Assembly (NCBI GenBank): GCA_950295325.1 | Contig: OX485804.1 | Location: forward strand, 28,890,001-28,954,000 | Origin: Polytrichum commune | Taxonomy: Eukaryota > Streptophyta > Polytrichopsida > Polytrichales > Polytrichaceae | DNA length: 64,000 nucleotides | Reading direction: 5' to 3' | Translations under genes and position numbers: made by a program | Shown: positions 1-12,100 of the stretch, piece after piece | Position numbering within the stretch: position 1 is the stretch's first letter | Layout of the letters: each line of letters opens with the position of its first letter | Notes under the pieces: model-generated | Told to the model about the DNA's origin: nothing | The model's database searches: none | The model's input: only the letters and a program-made list of their open reading frames with translations

Positions 1-480
1 CCCCTGCATTTCTGCTACCATGCCCCCTGCAGTTTTGCTAAATTACCCCTTGGAGTTCTGCAAAAATACCCCCCTGCAGTTCTGCTCAAATACACCTTGG
101 AGTTCTGCAAATATACCCCCTGCAGTTCTGCTACCATGCCCCTGCAGTTTTGCTAAATTACCCCTTGGAGTTCTGCAAAAATACCCCCCCTGCAGTTCTG
201 CTCAAATACACCTTGGAGTTCTGCAAATATACCCCCTGCAGTTCTGCTACCATGCCCCCTGCAGTTTTGCTAAATTACCCCTTGGAGTTCTGCAAATATA
301 CCCCCCTGCAGTTCTGCTACCATGCCCCCTGCAGTTTTGCTAAATTACCCCTTGGAGTTCTGCAAAAATACCCCTTGGAGTTCTGTAAAAATACCCCCTG
401 CAGTTTTGCAAAAATACCCCCTGCAGTTCTGCTAAAGTATATCCTCTTGTTCTGCTAAACATATCCCTTACCTGTACTGC
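1..480. repeat. Tandem minisatellite, monomer about 22-27 bp
   Basis: Direct repeats alternate between two related monomers, one reading CCCCTGCAGTTCTGCTA and one reading CCCTTGGAGTTCTGCAAA, giving a higher-order unit of roughly 50-100 bp. The array is cut by the window edge and fades after about base 460. Open frames through it are repetitive (L-Q-F-C and G-V-L-Q words) and exist only because the repeat lacks stops, so I do not call a gene. The stretch 481-754 that follows is unique-looking sequence in which I see nothing. Confidence 0.9.
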
Positions 481-1016
481 TAGTATTCGTACGTCCTACC
501 GATACTCATGGGAGTACGTACGAGTACCACATACAGAACTAGTACGGTATACCGGGGTTCGCAACGTCCGTCCGTGACAACCGGTTCGACCGGTACCCCC
601 GCGACGGGCAGCACTGGAATTTCCTTCCAGGTGCCCCCTAGAAGTTCATGGGGGGGTGTTTAGCGTCCTCCTTCCAACTCCACCTCAATACCTGCCGCCC
701 CAATTTACATACCAAAAGGAGAAGGTTGGTACTTTAATAAAGGCATCCTCATGATTGGACGGACCAATCAAGTCGTCCTCACCCCACCATAACAAGTTGA
801 TGAAGACTGGCATTCCTTTACACACCACCTACATTTGGTCCCACTCACAAACCATTCCACATCTTCTAAACAAGGTGGTGACAATAACTCCTCGACCATT
901 CTTATTGACGGCTATTACTCCACCATTAACATATAAACAACATTCTCATGCAAAACAGAAGTTCACATGCACCTTAACTCCGACCATTTTCCAATCTCAT
1001 CTACACTACCACCTAA

Positions 1017-1362
1017 GAGCATCCTCAGTCGGACGACCCGTTCTCCCGGCAACAGTAACTGCCGGGATTAGTGAGCCCGGGGTTCGGGCCAACGGCCTCG
1101 CTACCCGTCCCGTTATGGAGCGGGTCCTGTCAAAAGTACTCCCGCTCTCGGCATTTTTTTCGAGTTTGACGTGAGAATTTGTCCTCCCGCTACTGCTAAT
1201 TTGAGAACCCTATCTGCTAAACCCAGGATCCACTTGTGTGCCGGGGGCGCTTGCCGGGCGCAGGGCTGGACCCCCCTCCCGCCTCTTCCGCCCTCCCATT
1301 CGCAGGGCTCCCTGCAAACGGGGCTGCCGGGAGCGAGTACAGGGAACGGGCTGAGGATGCTC
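1017..1362. mobile_element. Tourist/PIF-Harbinger-type MITE, TSD TAA
   Basis: The 346-bp element starts GAGCATCCTCAG and ends in the exact inverse CTGAGGATGCTC. It is flanked by direct TAA at 1014-1016 and 1363-1365, the 3-bp duplication typical of PIF/Harbinger elements. It is GC-rich in an AT-rich setting and its ends resemble those of the Harbinger at 23092 (GGGCATCCCCACC). Frames inside it have no recognisable product. Confidence 0.85.
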
Positions 1363-2146
1363 TAAGTCAATTGTTTGTAGATCTCATAGAGAATGCCCAC
1401 TCCCTAAACCTCGAATAATTTACCCCATTCTTGAATCCAAACTCCAAACCTTGATACCACATTCATAAATAATCATTATCTCCCCATTACACACCTCATC
1501 GCCACTCTTCAAAATCGATAACCACATTCACCCCAACAATGGCAAGCTACTCAAGAGTCCGGACCTTACTACCCTTATAACAACCTCAATGATAATGTTC
1601 TAATTATATCCTCTCAATCCCCCACCCCCATCGCCAAATTAATGGGTGGGTACTTACCGTGAAAGTTACAAAATTAGTTGAAACGACACCTCAGGCTTCA
1701 TCACACAATACACCAAATCCTATGTACAATCCACGGCCTCCCCATCTTATTGACTAAAACCAAGCCCACCACATAACTTTTAAACATTTTACAAAACACA
1801 TGTATTAAAATCGTAAAACTATAAAAACAATTGTTTGACACCAAACCCCAAGAAAGGTCACAAACGAATATTCACCCTCAAGACTAGCCCGCTCAGGGGG
1901 GGGGTAGTCATAGCAATTACGTGCGAACAAATGATAGGGTATTTTAAAAACATGGGGACAATAAATTATAAATGGACTTAAGAGTAATATAGGGTATCAA
2001 AAATGGCACTAGACATCTTTAAAGTACTATAGGGTATGGAATAATAGGTAATTTGGAATTATAAGTAATGCAAGCCATTTTCTATTAACCCAAAGTAGAA
2101 AATTTTATAATGATAGCATGTGAAAAAAAAAAGAGAATTGAAAGTA

Positions 2147-3088
2147 CCGTAGTTTACTAGCAGGTTCGGCAACTTGCTGCCTAATATTTAATTAAAGTTC
2201 AAAAAGTAGGTTCGGCACCTAAAAATAGTATATTCATATTTTCGGCATTTTTCTCTTGTAATTTTTAAAAATTCAGCTTAAATTCATTTTTAATTTTCTA
2301 TTTAAGCTTATATCTTGTACATCTCTCTTGCATTGAATGACAAGTAAGATGTGGGTGAAGAGTTGAGAATGCTCTGTGCTTTATGCAAGTAGAGTGGAGT
2401 TGTGTTCAACAATGCATATGGGATATGTAAACTTTGAGGTGAAGCACCTTGTTTGACTTCATTTTTATAACACACATAACTTTTGCATAGAGTCTTCAAA
2501 TGACATAAAATTTGTTGGAGGTGAAAGATCACTTGATTTCTAAACTTTTCTTAGACCAACAAAATTCCAAAAAAGTTGATCTTCTATGCACAAATGAGCT
2601 CCGAAAAAATGTAATGAACGCATTTTAATTTTTTGATCTTTACACGGCTGTAATGTTTTGTCCATACCTTTTGCATAAAGACTTATTTTGACACAAACTT
2701 GTTGGAGGTGGAAGAAGGATTGAGTTCTCAACTTTTGTTAGTTGGACAAAATTCTATAAAACTTCATCTTCTATGCTCAATTGGACTCCAAAAATTTGTG
2801 TACAACACATTTGAAAAGCCTCACCTAGAGTCTTGCTACTTCTTAACCCATATTCTTTGTGGACTAATGTAAGTGAGCTTGATTACAAAAGGAGCACCTT
2901 CTCTCCTTCAAAATTTACATATGCTTCCACTGTAAGTAAGACTCTAGTGGGAAGTAAAAATTTCTTACTTTTCGGCAATTTTGAAAAATAATTAATTTTA
3001 TATTAGGCAAAAAATGCCAAAAAAATTCCAAAAATTTAGGCATCTATTTTTAGAATTGTTTTGTGCTGAACCTGCTATGAAACTACGG
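2147..3088. mobile_element. Nested TA-TSD DNA element inside the G-run MITE
   Basis: Terminal inverted repeats run CCGTAGTTT...TAGCAGGTTC at the left and the inverse, GAACCTGCTA...AAACTACGG, at the right. TA flanks both ends (2145-2146, 3089-3090). The uninterrupted sister copy near 5845-5860 reads AAAGTAATACCCC, exactly the empty site expected for a TA-duplicating (Tc1/mariner-type) insertion. The 942-bp interior contains an approximate direct repeat (about 2513-2630 and 2701-2820) and no transposase. Confidence 0.85.
2513..2820. repeat. Internal imperfect duplication, spacing about 188 bp
   Basis: The phrase GTTGGAGGTG at 2513 recurs at 2701, and both are followed by matching stretches ending in ATCTTCTATGC and CTCC(G/A)AAAA. 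This is an ancient tandem duplication inside the nested element. Short minus-strand frames here are not convincing genes. Confidence 0.7.
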
Positions 3089-3568
3089 TAATACCCCCCC
3101 ATAAAATAGTGGTTGTTCACACCTATATCCTTAACTTTTTAACACACTGCCCCCCCCCCCCTGAGCCAGCCCGCCTTTGATTGCCTCTAAGATCATCATA
3201 GTCACCTCCACACCCATCCCAATGCTATTTCTAGAATTATTTACCGATCCCAACTACTCTCATTCCAAAGACAAGCCACGCTATGTCACCCCTCCTCAAT
3301 GTATTTGTACAATTCGCAAATACCTATGGCTCACCCACAATGGCTCTATACTTGAAATTAGATGTCTATCTCCCTCTCCCTTAACTTCTCAATTCACTCG
3401 CCCTCTATATACAATTCATGCCTTAAACGCCTCTCTAAAGGCAAAACCTGAGGCCCACACTCCATTTCCAATGGTATACTAAAATCCCTCACCTTAATTT
3501 GTCATAACATGTTGTTTTCATTCCTTAAACAATGCTACATACATAAATCCATTCCAATATCTTAAACA

Positions 3569-4075
3569 CATAGTGCCACCATTCTCCTGTTTAAAAAAGA
3601 TGACCTCACCATGATTAATAACTACAAGCCTATAGCTTTAGCTTGCACAATTTGGAAACTCTTCACTAGCACCCTCACACCCCTTCTAACCTCTCATGGT
3701 GAAAATTACCAACTATTACACCATAGCCAAGGAGGCTTTCGCCCAATGTGCAATACAACTTGCCAACTTCAAGCCATTGTTGCAACACTTCACATGCCAA
3801 ATGCACTAAAAAAAACATATAAATTACCTATATTGACTTGAAAGATGCTCCTGGTTCCATTGATCACGCTTGACTCCTAGTTATCATGCTCAACCTCGGC
3901 TCCTCCCCTGATGCCATTCAACACATTAGAAATATTTGTTCACACTCCTCCACCTCTTTCCAAGATGTACACTTCACAAAAACACCGCCCATCCCTATTA
4001 GTAGAGGCACAATCCAAGGAAACACCCTTAGTCCTAATTTATTTGAGATTTTCCTAGAGGCTCTCCTCTGATGGC
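3569..4075 (+). pseudogene. LINE reverse transcriptase fragment, frameshifted
   Basis: Three frames tile a recognisable RVT_1 domain. The frame starting near 3581 reads T-I-L-L-F-K-K-D-D, then N-N-Y-K-P-I-A-L (the conserved N-Y-R-P-I block) and Q-G-G-F-R. After an A-run near 3810 the match moves to another frame with Y-I-D-L-K-D-A, carrying the first catalytic aspartate, followed by a stop at 3869. It then continues I-S-R-G-T-I-Q-G-N-T-L-S-P-N-L-F, the R-G-x-x-Q-G-x-x-L-S-P block. A second stop follows near 4069, and the Y-A-D-D block is absent because the element is truncated. The frameshift, internal stop and truncation make this a pseudogene. The order and spacing of blocks fit plant L1-like LINEs. 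Confidence 0.78.
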
Positions 4076-4133
4076 TTGCCCATGACTCCTAGATGACTTC
4101 AAAATCCTCACAAATGACATTTCACACATCCAA

Positions 4134-5586
4134 CCCTAGCCAGGGATGTGTAAATGGACGTGATGTGGCCATTGGCCATCACGTCATGTCACAAATGATA
4201 TGATGTCATCACGTTGGGACATGACGTCCGCGGTTGTGGTAAAAAATAAATTATTGCATCAATTTTTGTAAAAAAAATTATTACTTGCTTGGTTGACTGC
4301 TCTACTCAATTGCAACTAGTAGTCAAATTCTTAAAATTGAATTAAATCTAAAAATTATTCATAAAATCTTGATTGTTAGGTCTTGTTAGATGCAAAATCT
4401 AATTGTCCGTAATTATTGAAACTATTGTTTTCCTTTGTCCCTAGAAGTCAATTGGTAAACCATAAACTAAAATTCCCAAACACCCCCCCCCCCCCAAAAA
4501 AAATGGACCATTAGATCTTGCAACCAACAAGATCTAACGCTTCAAATTTCTGGGGATTTTTAAAAAAAAAATTGTATTTCTTTTGTAGTTGACTACCATG
4601 TCGATTGCAAAATAGCAATTGACATGGGAGTTGACCATGTCAGTTCACCCTTGGGTACATTGTCAGATTTACCCCCCGCCAATGTGATGGACTTGGACAT
4701 GAACATGAAATCCTTGACTCTAGGTTACCATACTACAACACTTCCTAGATTGGGCAAAGATGGACATGGGCAACTCTAAAATGTGCACTTACTAGATGCC
4801 CCAACAAATCTAAACCCATATCATCAAACACCATCAACAACACCTTTCTATTCTCTCACAAAACGACCTAGATATGTATCTTGGTATTAAACTAGTGTTC
4901 TCCTTAAAATAGAATCTCCAACAAACATGTCACTATTGAAAGTCAAAACCCAAAGCACACAATTCCTATCCTCTCCAACATCACTCATTGGTATGATATC
5001 ATTCCATGTGCGTAGATTTAGAATCTTCTTACTACAAAGTCTTTTTAAATTAAGAAGACAAATGCTAGGCGGATTAATGTAAGAGCTTTTATGGAATTAG
5101 AGAGAGAGAGAGAATTGGTGATTCATCTTTAGGATTTGGTGGTACGTAGTATCTACATTTACTACCTTTGTAAGGAGTTCTATCTTAACTTCCATTGACA
5201 TTTGTGAGTTTGTAAAGTTGGGAGTTTATGAGATTTGTTTGCCAACTCTTTAGAATAATTTGGACGCCTTCATCTTGGACAAGAACAATGATTTTTATTT
5301 CAAGTTTTCAAGAGAGTTGCATTGGCTACAATTATTGAAGTGATGAAGCCACATATGGATGAGAATATAACTTTCATAAAAAAGTATGCGCTATCATCCA
5401 AAAGTTGGTGATCTCGTCCCATTTTCATGCTTCTTAGGGATATTTATGGCTATTTCATTCACAACTCATGGAATAATCAAAAAAATTCAAACTTCTATAT
5501 TTAAAATTGTAAATCACCAGCGTAGAGCCATATTAAAATCATTGAGCGAGAGGGGATTATTGCACACGAGTGTATCTCTCATCCAT
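4134..5586. other. Intergenic, AT-rich, no gene recognised
   Basis: A short region at 4150-4230 is rich in imperfect inverted TGATGT/CACGTCA words. There are C and A homopolymers near 4487-4500 and an (AG)n tract at 5100-5112. The 76-codon frame at 5386-5616 has no recognisable motif and runs into the next MITE, so I do not call it. Confidence 0.5.
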
Positions 5587-5926
5587 CTCGGGGGGGGTAG
5601 TCATTGGTTGGAGTAGCAATATACGTGCGAACAAATGATAGGGTATTTTAAAAACATGGGGGCTAAAAATTATAAATGGACTTAAGAGTAATATAGGGTA
5701 TCAAAAATGGCACTGGACATCTTTAAAGTACTATAGGGTATGGAATAATAGGTAATTTGGAATTATAAGTAATGCAAGCCATTTTTCTATTAACCCAAAG
5801 TAGAAATTTACATAATGATAGCATGTGAAAAAAAGAAGAGAATTGAAAGTAATACCCCCCTATAAAATAGTGGTTGTTCGCACCTATATCCTTAACTTTT
5901 CAACACACTGCCCCCCCCCCCCCGAG
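5587..5926. mobile_element. 8-bp-TSD element with G-run termini, copy 2 (empty-site version)
   Basis: The 340-bp element begins CTCGGGGGGGG and ends CCCCCCCGAG, flanked by perfect 8-bp repeats TCATCCAT at 5579-5586 and 5927-5934. It is nearly identical to the two arms of the copy at 1892-3165 but lacks the 942-bp insert. It therefore defines both the boundaries of the family and the empty site of the nested element. Confidence 0.88.
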
Positions 5927-5934
5927 TCATCCAT

Positions 5935-7321
5935 CCATGTGAAAAAAATCAGTCTCCTCTATGTTTGTAGTTGATTGGTATATGCTACCTAGCTAGCGTG
6001 GGTGACACCGTAACAATTGGTTGCTTTGTAATCATACCTTGGGAACAAGGTATCTTGCTTTTGTAATTAAGGACTCACAAGCCGAGAAGATATGAAACTT
6101 GAAGGGACTCCATTGCTCACTTAGTTGATAAAGAGGAACATTCACGTTCACATTATGAAATTCTTTTGAGTGTTTAGCCCAACTACAATATTGGCAATTC
6201 ACTAGTTAAAAACATGGTCCACACAAAAAGAGAGGGAATTATTGCATATGAGCACACCTTTCATTCATCCAACACAAAAGCCCTGAAATTGTATGGAGTA
6301 CGGATGTTATTATTTTTAAACAATTTGACGTTAAAATCAGTTTAAGAGTTCCGAAATTAGTTTAGTATAAGTCATTTGAGATGAATCAGCCACAAATCTA
6401 TAGAGAACCAAACTTTGGATGGATGAGAGATAAGCTTGTATGCGATGATTCCCTTTTTTTTTCCCGAAGAAAAGGGTTCCAAAAAATATGCTTGTAAAAT
6501 TGGCACGACCACTATGAGGAGTCCGGATTTAACAAAGCACTTTTTTTGGGGCCATGTTGTTTGGGGCCATGTTTTTGAAGTACTAAAGATTGCTCTTGTG
6601 TCCTTGACATGGCAAAGTTTAAAGCCATGTAGGTTTGTCGTCCACAATGAAGGTCATGGCTACTACCCCTCCCACATCATCTTAACTTACAATAATGATT
6701 TTCAACCACATGAGGTGTGCGAACACTATTTTAGGCCCTTTCAACTCCACAAACAATTATCACCATTGAATCATGCAAGTAATTGTCTCGTCTAGTTAGC
6801 AATTGAAGATCGGAAATTGTCATTTCATGTTTCAGAGTTGTAGTTGAGATGCATAAATGATAAGATGTTAGGTCAATATTTTTTTTCAATTTTAAGTGCT
6901 TTTAGGTAGGAAAAACAAAAAAAACGGTGAATGACCACTGCTGGTGTTCAAGACTAGGGATAGAATGATTATTGTGTGAACCCAAAATGTCTAATTGAAA
7001 AAGGATGTAGTGCTAGGTGGGATGCAGTGATTGGCAAAATTGGTGTTGTCTCACATCACTTACAATCGCTTTTGGGCGCCATTGAGTTAACCGTTTTATG
7101 TGCATTCGTATGCAAAGTATGGCATTTTTTGATGTTGGGATTAGGGAGACTAAATTGTACAAGTAGGGGATCTCACTTGCCTCTTTGGAAAAAGTAGATA
7201 ATTTTTTACATGGAATTGAATTAAGAAGTAACATGCAGCTATAAATTCGGAGGTTTTGAATTACAACCTCTTTCTTTGGAAAGAGACCATTATTTAGCTT
7301 CTCAAGAATGTTTTGGTCTAT
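5935..7321. other. Intergenic, no gene recognised
   Basis: A diverged local duplication is visible: about 5546-5586 (GAGAGGGGATTATTGCACAC) resembles about 6229-6272. The overlapping opposite-strand frames at 6372-6795 and 7013-7432 have no recognisable domain and unremarkable composition. I see no support for a gene. Confidence 0.5.
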
Positions 7322-7324
7322 TGA

Positions 7325-8542
7325 GGGTTGGTTTACACCATGGACCATGAAGTCAGACCACGGAAGATGGCCATTTTCCACGATCCAACTTGATGGTCCA
7401 ACTTTCATGGTTCGATTTCTTAAAAAAATCAATTTACAAAGCCTTTGGGCTCCTCACTAAGTGTAAACTGAATGTGGACCAAGAGGAACGACCATGCACC
7501 AATAAATGATGTGCTGATTTTTCTCAATATGTGTCCAGAAAGGGCAATTTTGAAAGAAAGAAAAATCATGTTTTAGCATTCTCTTGTCTTCTCTTGTCTT
7601 CATCTTCTCTTCCCCGTTAAAAAATTCATTATAACAACATTTTTTTGCCATGGGCCTTTGCCTTTTTCTACCAAAGCACCTCTTTTGCCACTCCCATCGC
7701 AAAACATGGTGGACCATGTTAGTGGATAATGTAGGCCTTAAACTATGTCTTTTGGGGACCTTGAGGGGCGGTTTACACTATGGACCATGAAGTTGTCCCA
7801 GGGTGATGTAAGAGCGTTGATTGGCTGTTGAACTCGTCCCAGGACCACTTCGGTTTACACTAAAGAAAAAATGGCAGAGGGATCGTGGAGGTCAAGGTCC
7901 CCAAAATACAATTTTCAAGGCATAATATGTGCATTGACATGGGTTAACGGGTTTTGCAGTGAGAAAGGCAAGAAAGGTGGTCTGGTAGGAAAAAGCAAGG
8001 TCCCATGGCAAAGAAATGCCGTTCAAGGTACATGTCAAATGTACATTACATTGAACATGTACAAATTAAATCGCTCATTTTTTTTGGTCAGAATGGTTGT
8101 GAGAAGAGTTGCAAGCCACGTCTTCGACATATTTAACAAGAAGTGAAGACAAGTGAAGCCCAAAAGAAGACAACAAAATGGTCAAACTTGATTTTTTTAT
8201 TTTTTTTAAAGTACCCTTTTTGGGCATGTATTAAACAAAATCAGCACCATCACTTTTTGGTGCATGGTCATTCTTCTTGGTCCCCAAGGCTTTTAAAACT
8301 AATTTTTTAAGAAGTCGGACCATGAAAGTTGGACCATGAACTCGAACCATTGACAAAGGCCCACTTCCTTAGTCCGACTTTATGGTCCATAGTGTAAACT
8401 GGCCCTGAACTCCATGATCACCTTGCCATTTTTCCTTGGTGTAAAATGAAGTGGTCCATGGCCAGGACGAGTTCAACAACCAATCACAAATGTTACATGA
8501 CCTTAATGAGACGACTTAATGGTCCATGGTGTAAACAGCCCC
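7325..8542. mobile_element. GGTTTACACCATGG-family MITE, outer copy, TSD TGA
   Basis: Left end GGGTTGGTTTACACCATGG; the inverse of the right end reads GGGGCTGTTTACACCATGG. Flanks are TGA at 7322-7324 and 8543-8545. The interior matches the copies at 7765-8405 and 29670-30155, including an A-rich block followed by GAAGACAAGAGAA-type sequence. It is interrupted by a second member of the same family. Non-autonomous, no coding capacity. Confidence 0.75.
7765..8405. mobile_element. GGTTTACACCATGG-family MITE, inner copy nested in its own family, TSD TGA
   Basis: Ends GGGGCGGTTTACACTATGG and, inverted, GGGCCAGTTTACACTATGG; direct TGA at 7762-7764 and 8406-8408. Deleting the element plus one TGA restores a continuous outer MITE. 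The 91-codon frame at 7871-8146 lies wholly inside this element and is not credible as a gene. Confidence 0.78.
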
Positions 8543-8799
8543 TGACAATTGTGATAAAAATATAAACAGGAAGTTTGCTAAAAAAAAGTGTGGTCAAACT
8601 AACGAGCTTCTCTTCATTAATTATGTACTTCTGATGACCTCTTTCTTCTTAATTGAAGGTAGTTTGTAGAAATCATGATGTGAAATAAAAAGAAAGTCAA
8701 GTACAAGTAGAAGTACTTTTCAAGAAAATCCTACTACATATGATTAGATGTAGCACATTTAGAAATTGGACTAGCTACCAACATTGCACTTCTACTTTA

Positions 8800-9131
8800 G
8801 GGCCACTTCACACACGGGACTGAGAGCCCATGACCATGACACTCCAAGCACTCTCATTGGTGGAAAGAACGGAGGTGGTCCAAGTTCACTTCACACTACG
8901 CTTGAGGGACCAATGGAGTATGTGAATGCAAGATGGATGTAAAGTCTATGTGGATTCCTACATGGCATCGATTTGGTTGAGGGCCCGGTCACATATGACT
9001 TCACACTAGACTTGAGGGTCCGTGACCACACTACGTGATTTTGGAGGTGTGTTGGGACGGCCTTTGGACACTTTCTTTTGGGCTCTCACAATCTTATGGT
9101 CACGGCCCTTGGCTCGTGTGTGAAGTGGCCC
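8800..9131. mobile_element. GGGCCACTTCACAC-family MITE, short copy, TSD TTA
   Basis: Ends GGGCCACTTCACACACG and its inverse CGTGTGTGAAGTGGCCC, with TTA on both sides (8797-8799, 9132-9134). Compared with the 499-bp copy at 14672 it lacks an internal segment of about 165 bp, so it is a deletion derivative. The TSD places it with Tourist/PIF-Harbinger MITEs. Confidence 0.88.
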
Positions 9132-9134
9132 TTA

Positions 9135-12100
9135 GATGAATATCGGTGCTTAAAACAATTGAAAGGTGAGGTTTGTTCTGGTACTTGAAACTGTGTGCAA
9201 GCATGGTAAAGTGGACTGCTCTTGATCCTTGCACAAGTTTAAGTGTAAGTGGTCTAAAACAATATATTAACTTTGCATTTTGTGAAATCAAAGGTCATAA
9301 ATATTTTCAAAACATGTTGATCTACAAAGTCAAGCAATATTTGTTGACAAAAACAATCTCAAAAAATCTATGTATTTTAGATGAGGGTGCACGTGTTGTG
9401 CAAGTGGTGATATTCAACAAGTTGTCAAAACTTTGGTTTAAAAGATGATAAAATTACATGGAATTGATGACTTCTCAAAAAATGTTTGATGATGACCTCA
9501 AGTGTATAATGAATTCAAGGATCATGAAAAATAAAATAAAGTTCAAAATAGTTAAGGTCATGAAATTTACGTTCAAAACCAGATTTAGCCATTTGCTTTT
9601 GAGCATTACTTTTAATGATAAGTTTGAAGATCTTATCTTGGTATTCTACATTTAAGTACTTTACACAATGATAGAGGTCACCATGATAAAAACATTGAGT
9701 TTAAAAAAGATTTCACTACTACTTTTAGGTGTTTGCTCAAAAAAAAAACTATGGTGTTAGGATACCAGAGCACTTTCTTGGTCCACTGTACCATGCTTGC
9801 ACCCAACTATGTTTTTCACACCTTCATTAATTTGGCTCAATGCAATTTTGACATGCCACGGTAGTTTTGGTCATTAAAACTTCCTTTGACCCATGCCATT
9901 GTGTAGTCTACATTATCACATGTTCAAGACTAGGAAGAATCAAATTCGGTTCTTATCTAGTTATTAAAGATTTCAGTTAATGTGACCTAAAAACTATAAT
10001 CCAAATATATGAATACTTTCTTAACATTCTATCACTCTATATTTGAGTATTAACAATGTTCGAACTTATAAGTTACCTTCAATTTCACCCTCCACATAAA
10101 ATATAGTGGACACACGGACTTCTCTACCCATTTTGACTTCTAGCTCACAACAATGGTGGTGAAGGTGTATCTAGTCAAAGCCATTAAAACAAAATTCGGG
10201 AAATGAAGAAATATTGTTGTGATTAGACAAAGCAACATTATCTTCTGTCTCCATAACATTAGTTAGCACATTCTTTCAGTTGGGTGGGCCACAAAATCCT
10301 AGGAGTATAGACACATCATCTTGTAATTTTTTACACCACACTATAGTGTTCAACCTGATGACGTAGGAAGACCTTTACTATGCTAAGTAGCATTATCTCC
10401 ACCAAGCCTTATGGAAGCATTTTCTTGTAAAAAATAACCACAAATCTCGAACCCTATTTAAAGTACTAGATATTTGATTAAATAATTCAATTAGGAAATA
10501 ATAAAATGACTATGTGTACCCTGCAACACAAGATGTTGATTATAGAATAGGGTCCCTCATAGTTAAGTTTGACTAAAACTCATCATATATTCTTCACCTT
10601 AGTCACAATTTTTCAATCAAGCCCACTTTATACTTGAGTTTTTGCCTTGAGGGCTTCGAATTTTTATTCTCTTTACAACACTTAGATGACACCTTGGAGG
10701 AAGGTCCCATCGATTTTATACGGCTCTTGCTCAATACGCTAAGCTACGGCATGGATGTCTCTTCAAAATGTTGAGAGGTTGGGCTTTTTGTCATGAATTG
10801 TCCCTTGTTCATTACAATTCCCTCTTGATGTCTCACTTCTAACCGAGTTTCATGAGGACTATTCAAACTCTCAATAATTTGAGCTTTGGATGAGAGCTTG
10901 TCAAATTGAAATATCAAAACTCTTGAGAATTGCATGTCTGGGTTCTCAACATGAGCTTTACCGAGTGTGAAGGAGGCGCGGGGACTTGTCAAAAAGAATT
11001 TGTTGTACATGGGATCCATCAAAGTGTCATGTAACTATTCTAAGCCTGGTTAAAAACTTAAGCTCACAAGTTGACATCTCAAGTGTAAGGTGAACTTGAG
11101 TGAACAAAACATGAGTATTGGGAGGTCTCTTGCCTCCCAATACAATTGAGAATATTCAATCTAAGTATTGTGAGTACACCTGATTGTCATCCTTATCCCA
11201 AAAAATTAGCCCTACATATACTTGGCTAAAATAAGAATTTTTTTAATATAATTACTCAGAGTCGGTTTTGGATACATAAGTTTTTTTTTTAGTTTTTTTT
11301 TTAAATTATCAAATTGTACCTTGTTCATACAATGTACATAACATTACTCAACACACACCCACATTGTCATGGGCTTGAGAATCTTCAGACACTAGTAACA
11401 CATATCCCCCACATTCTCATTCATTCATATTGAATATGACAAAGAGTGCTTCAAGAAAATTATACTTGAAGCTTTGGCCTACCTCACGTGGTTGGTTTTG
11501 GAATATATATAACCAACCAAAAACACTTGTTATGTAACCTAAAACTACATCTTAAGATGTTTTGAGATTCTTTTCCAATTACCAACAAGACCTAACAAAA
11601 ATGAAGATGGCGATTGTATGCTTGAAAGGACAACTATAGGTGTAGTTGACATTAAGCTCATGTGTGGCATATCCAAACAAATTTATAAGTAACATAGATT
11701 GTCACCATTGCATGCAAAATTTTGCATGATTTCTCATTTCAACCCATCAAAACATGTCATCGTATAAGAATGCATGTTGCTATGCTTGCAAGTTTGGGAT
11801 TCAAGGAACATACAAACATACCTATAATCTTCGTAACATTAATAAACCAAGTCTACATGTCTCTATGACAAAGAATATCTTGTACCAATATGAGAATACT
11901 CCCAATCACATGAGTTTTAAAAACCGATTATCAAAATATAGCACTCACATAGATAAAATCCAGGGTTCAAGGAAAAATCCAACAATGACCATTGGTCAAA
12001 CACTATATCGCTACATTGTTCAAACTAGTTGTACTCGAACTAGAACTAAGAATGAACATTGGACTCTTAAGATTGTTATGGGGCATCAACAAAGAAACTT

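Larger units (their letters stand above)
1892..3165. mobile_element. 8-bp-TSD element with G-run termini, copy 1 (carries a nested element)
   Basis: Starts CTCAGGGGGGGGG and ends with the inverse, a long C run followed by TGAG. Flanks are CTAGCCCG (1884-1891) and CCAGCCCG (3166-3173), an 8-bp duplication with one mismatch. Its first 255 bp and last 77 bp match the shorter copy at 5587-5926 almost base for base. The middle is a separate insertion (2147-3088). An 8-bp TSD suggests hAT-like mobilisation; the TIR sequence is atypical. No coding capacity. Confidence 0.82.
755..4133 (+). mobile_element. Degenerate non-LTR retrotransposon (LINE), split by later insertions
   Basis: The certain part is a reverse transcriptase at about 3569-4075. 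Removing the inserted elements at 1017-1362 and 1892-3165 joins 755-1016, 1363-1891 and 3174 onward into one stretch of similar C-rich, stop-riddled sequence. It is plausibly the region upstream of the reverse transcriptase, but I recognise no endonuclease motif there, so the left boundary is a guess. The right end is lost near 4133, before the catalytic Y-A-D-D block. No poly-A tail or target duplication is visible. Clearly dead. Confidence 0.5.

Noticed and set aside
20-458. Open frames of about 100 codons in the first 460 bp
   Set aside because: They translate the minisatellite in different frames (L-Q-F-C, G-V-L-Q words) with no other support.
4134-4655. Possible hAT element starting CAGGGATG and ending CACCCTTG
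   Set aside because: The ends are only loosely inverse and no 8-bp direct flank could be found.
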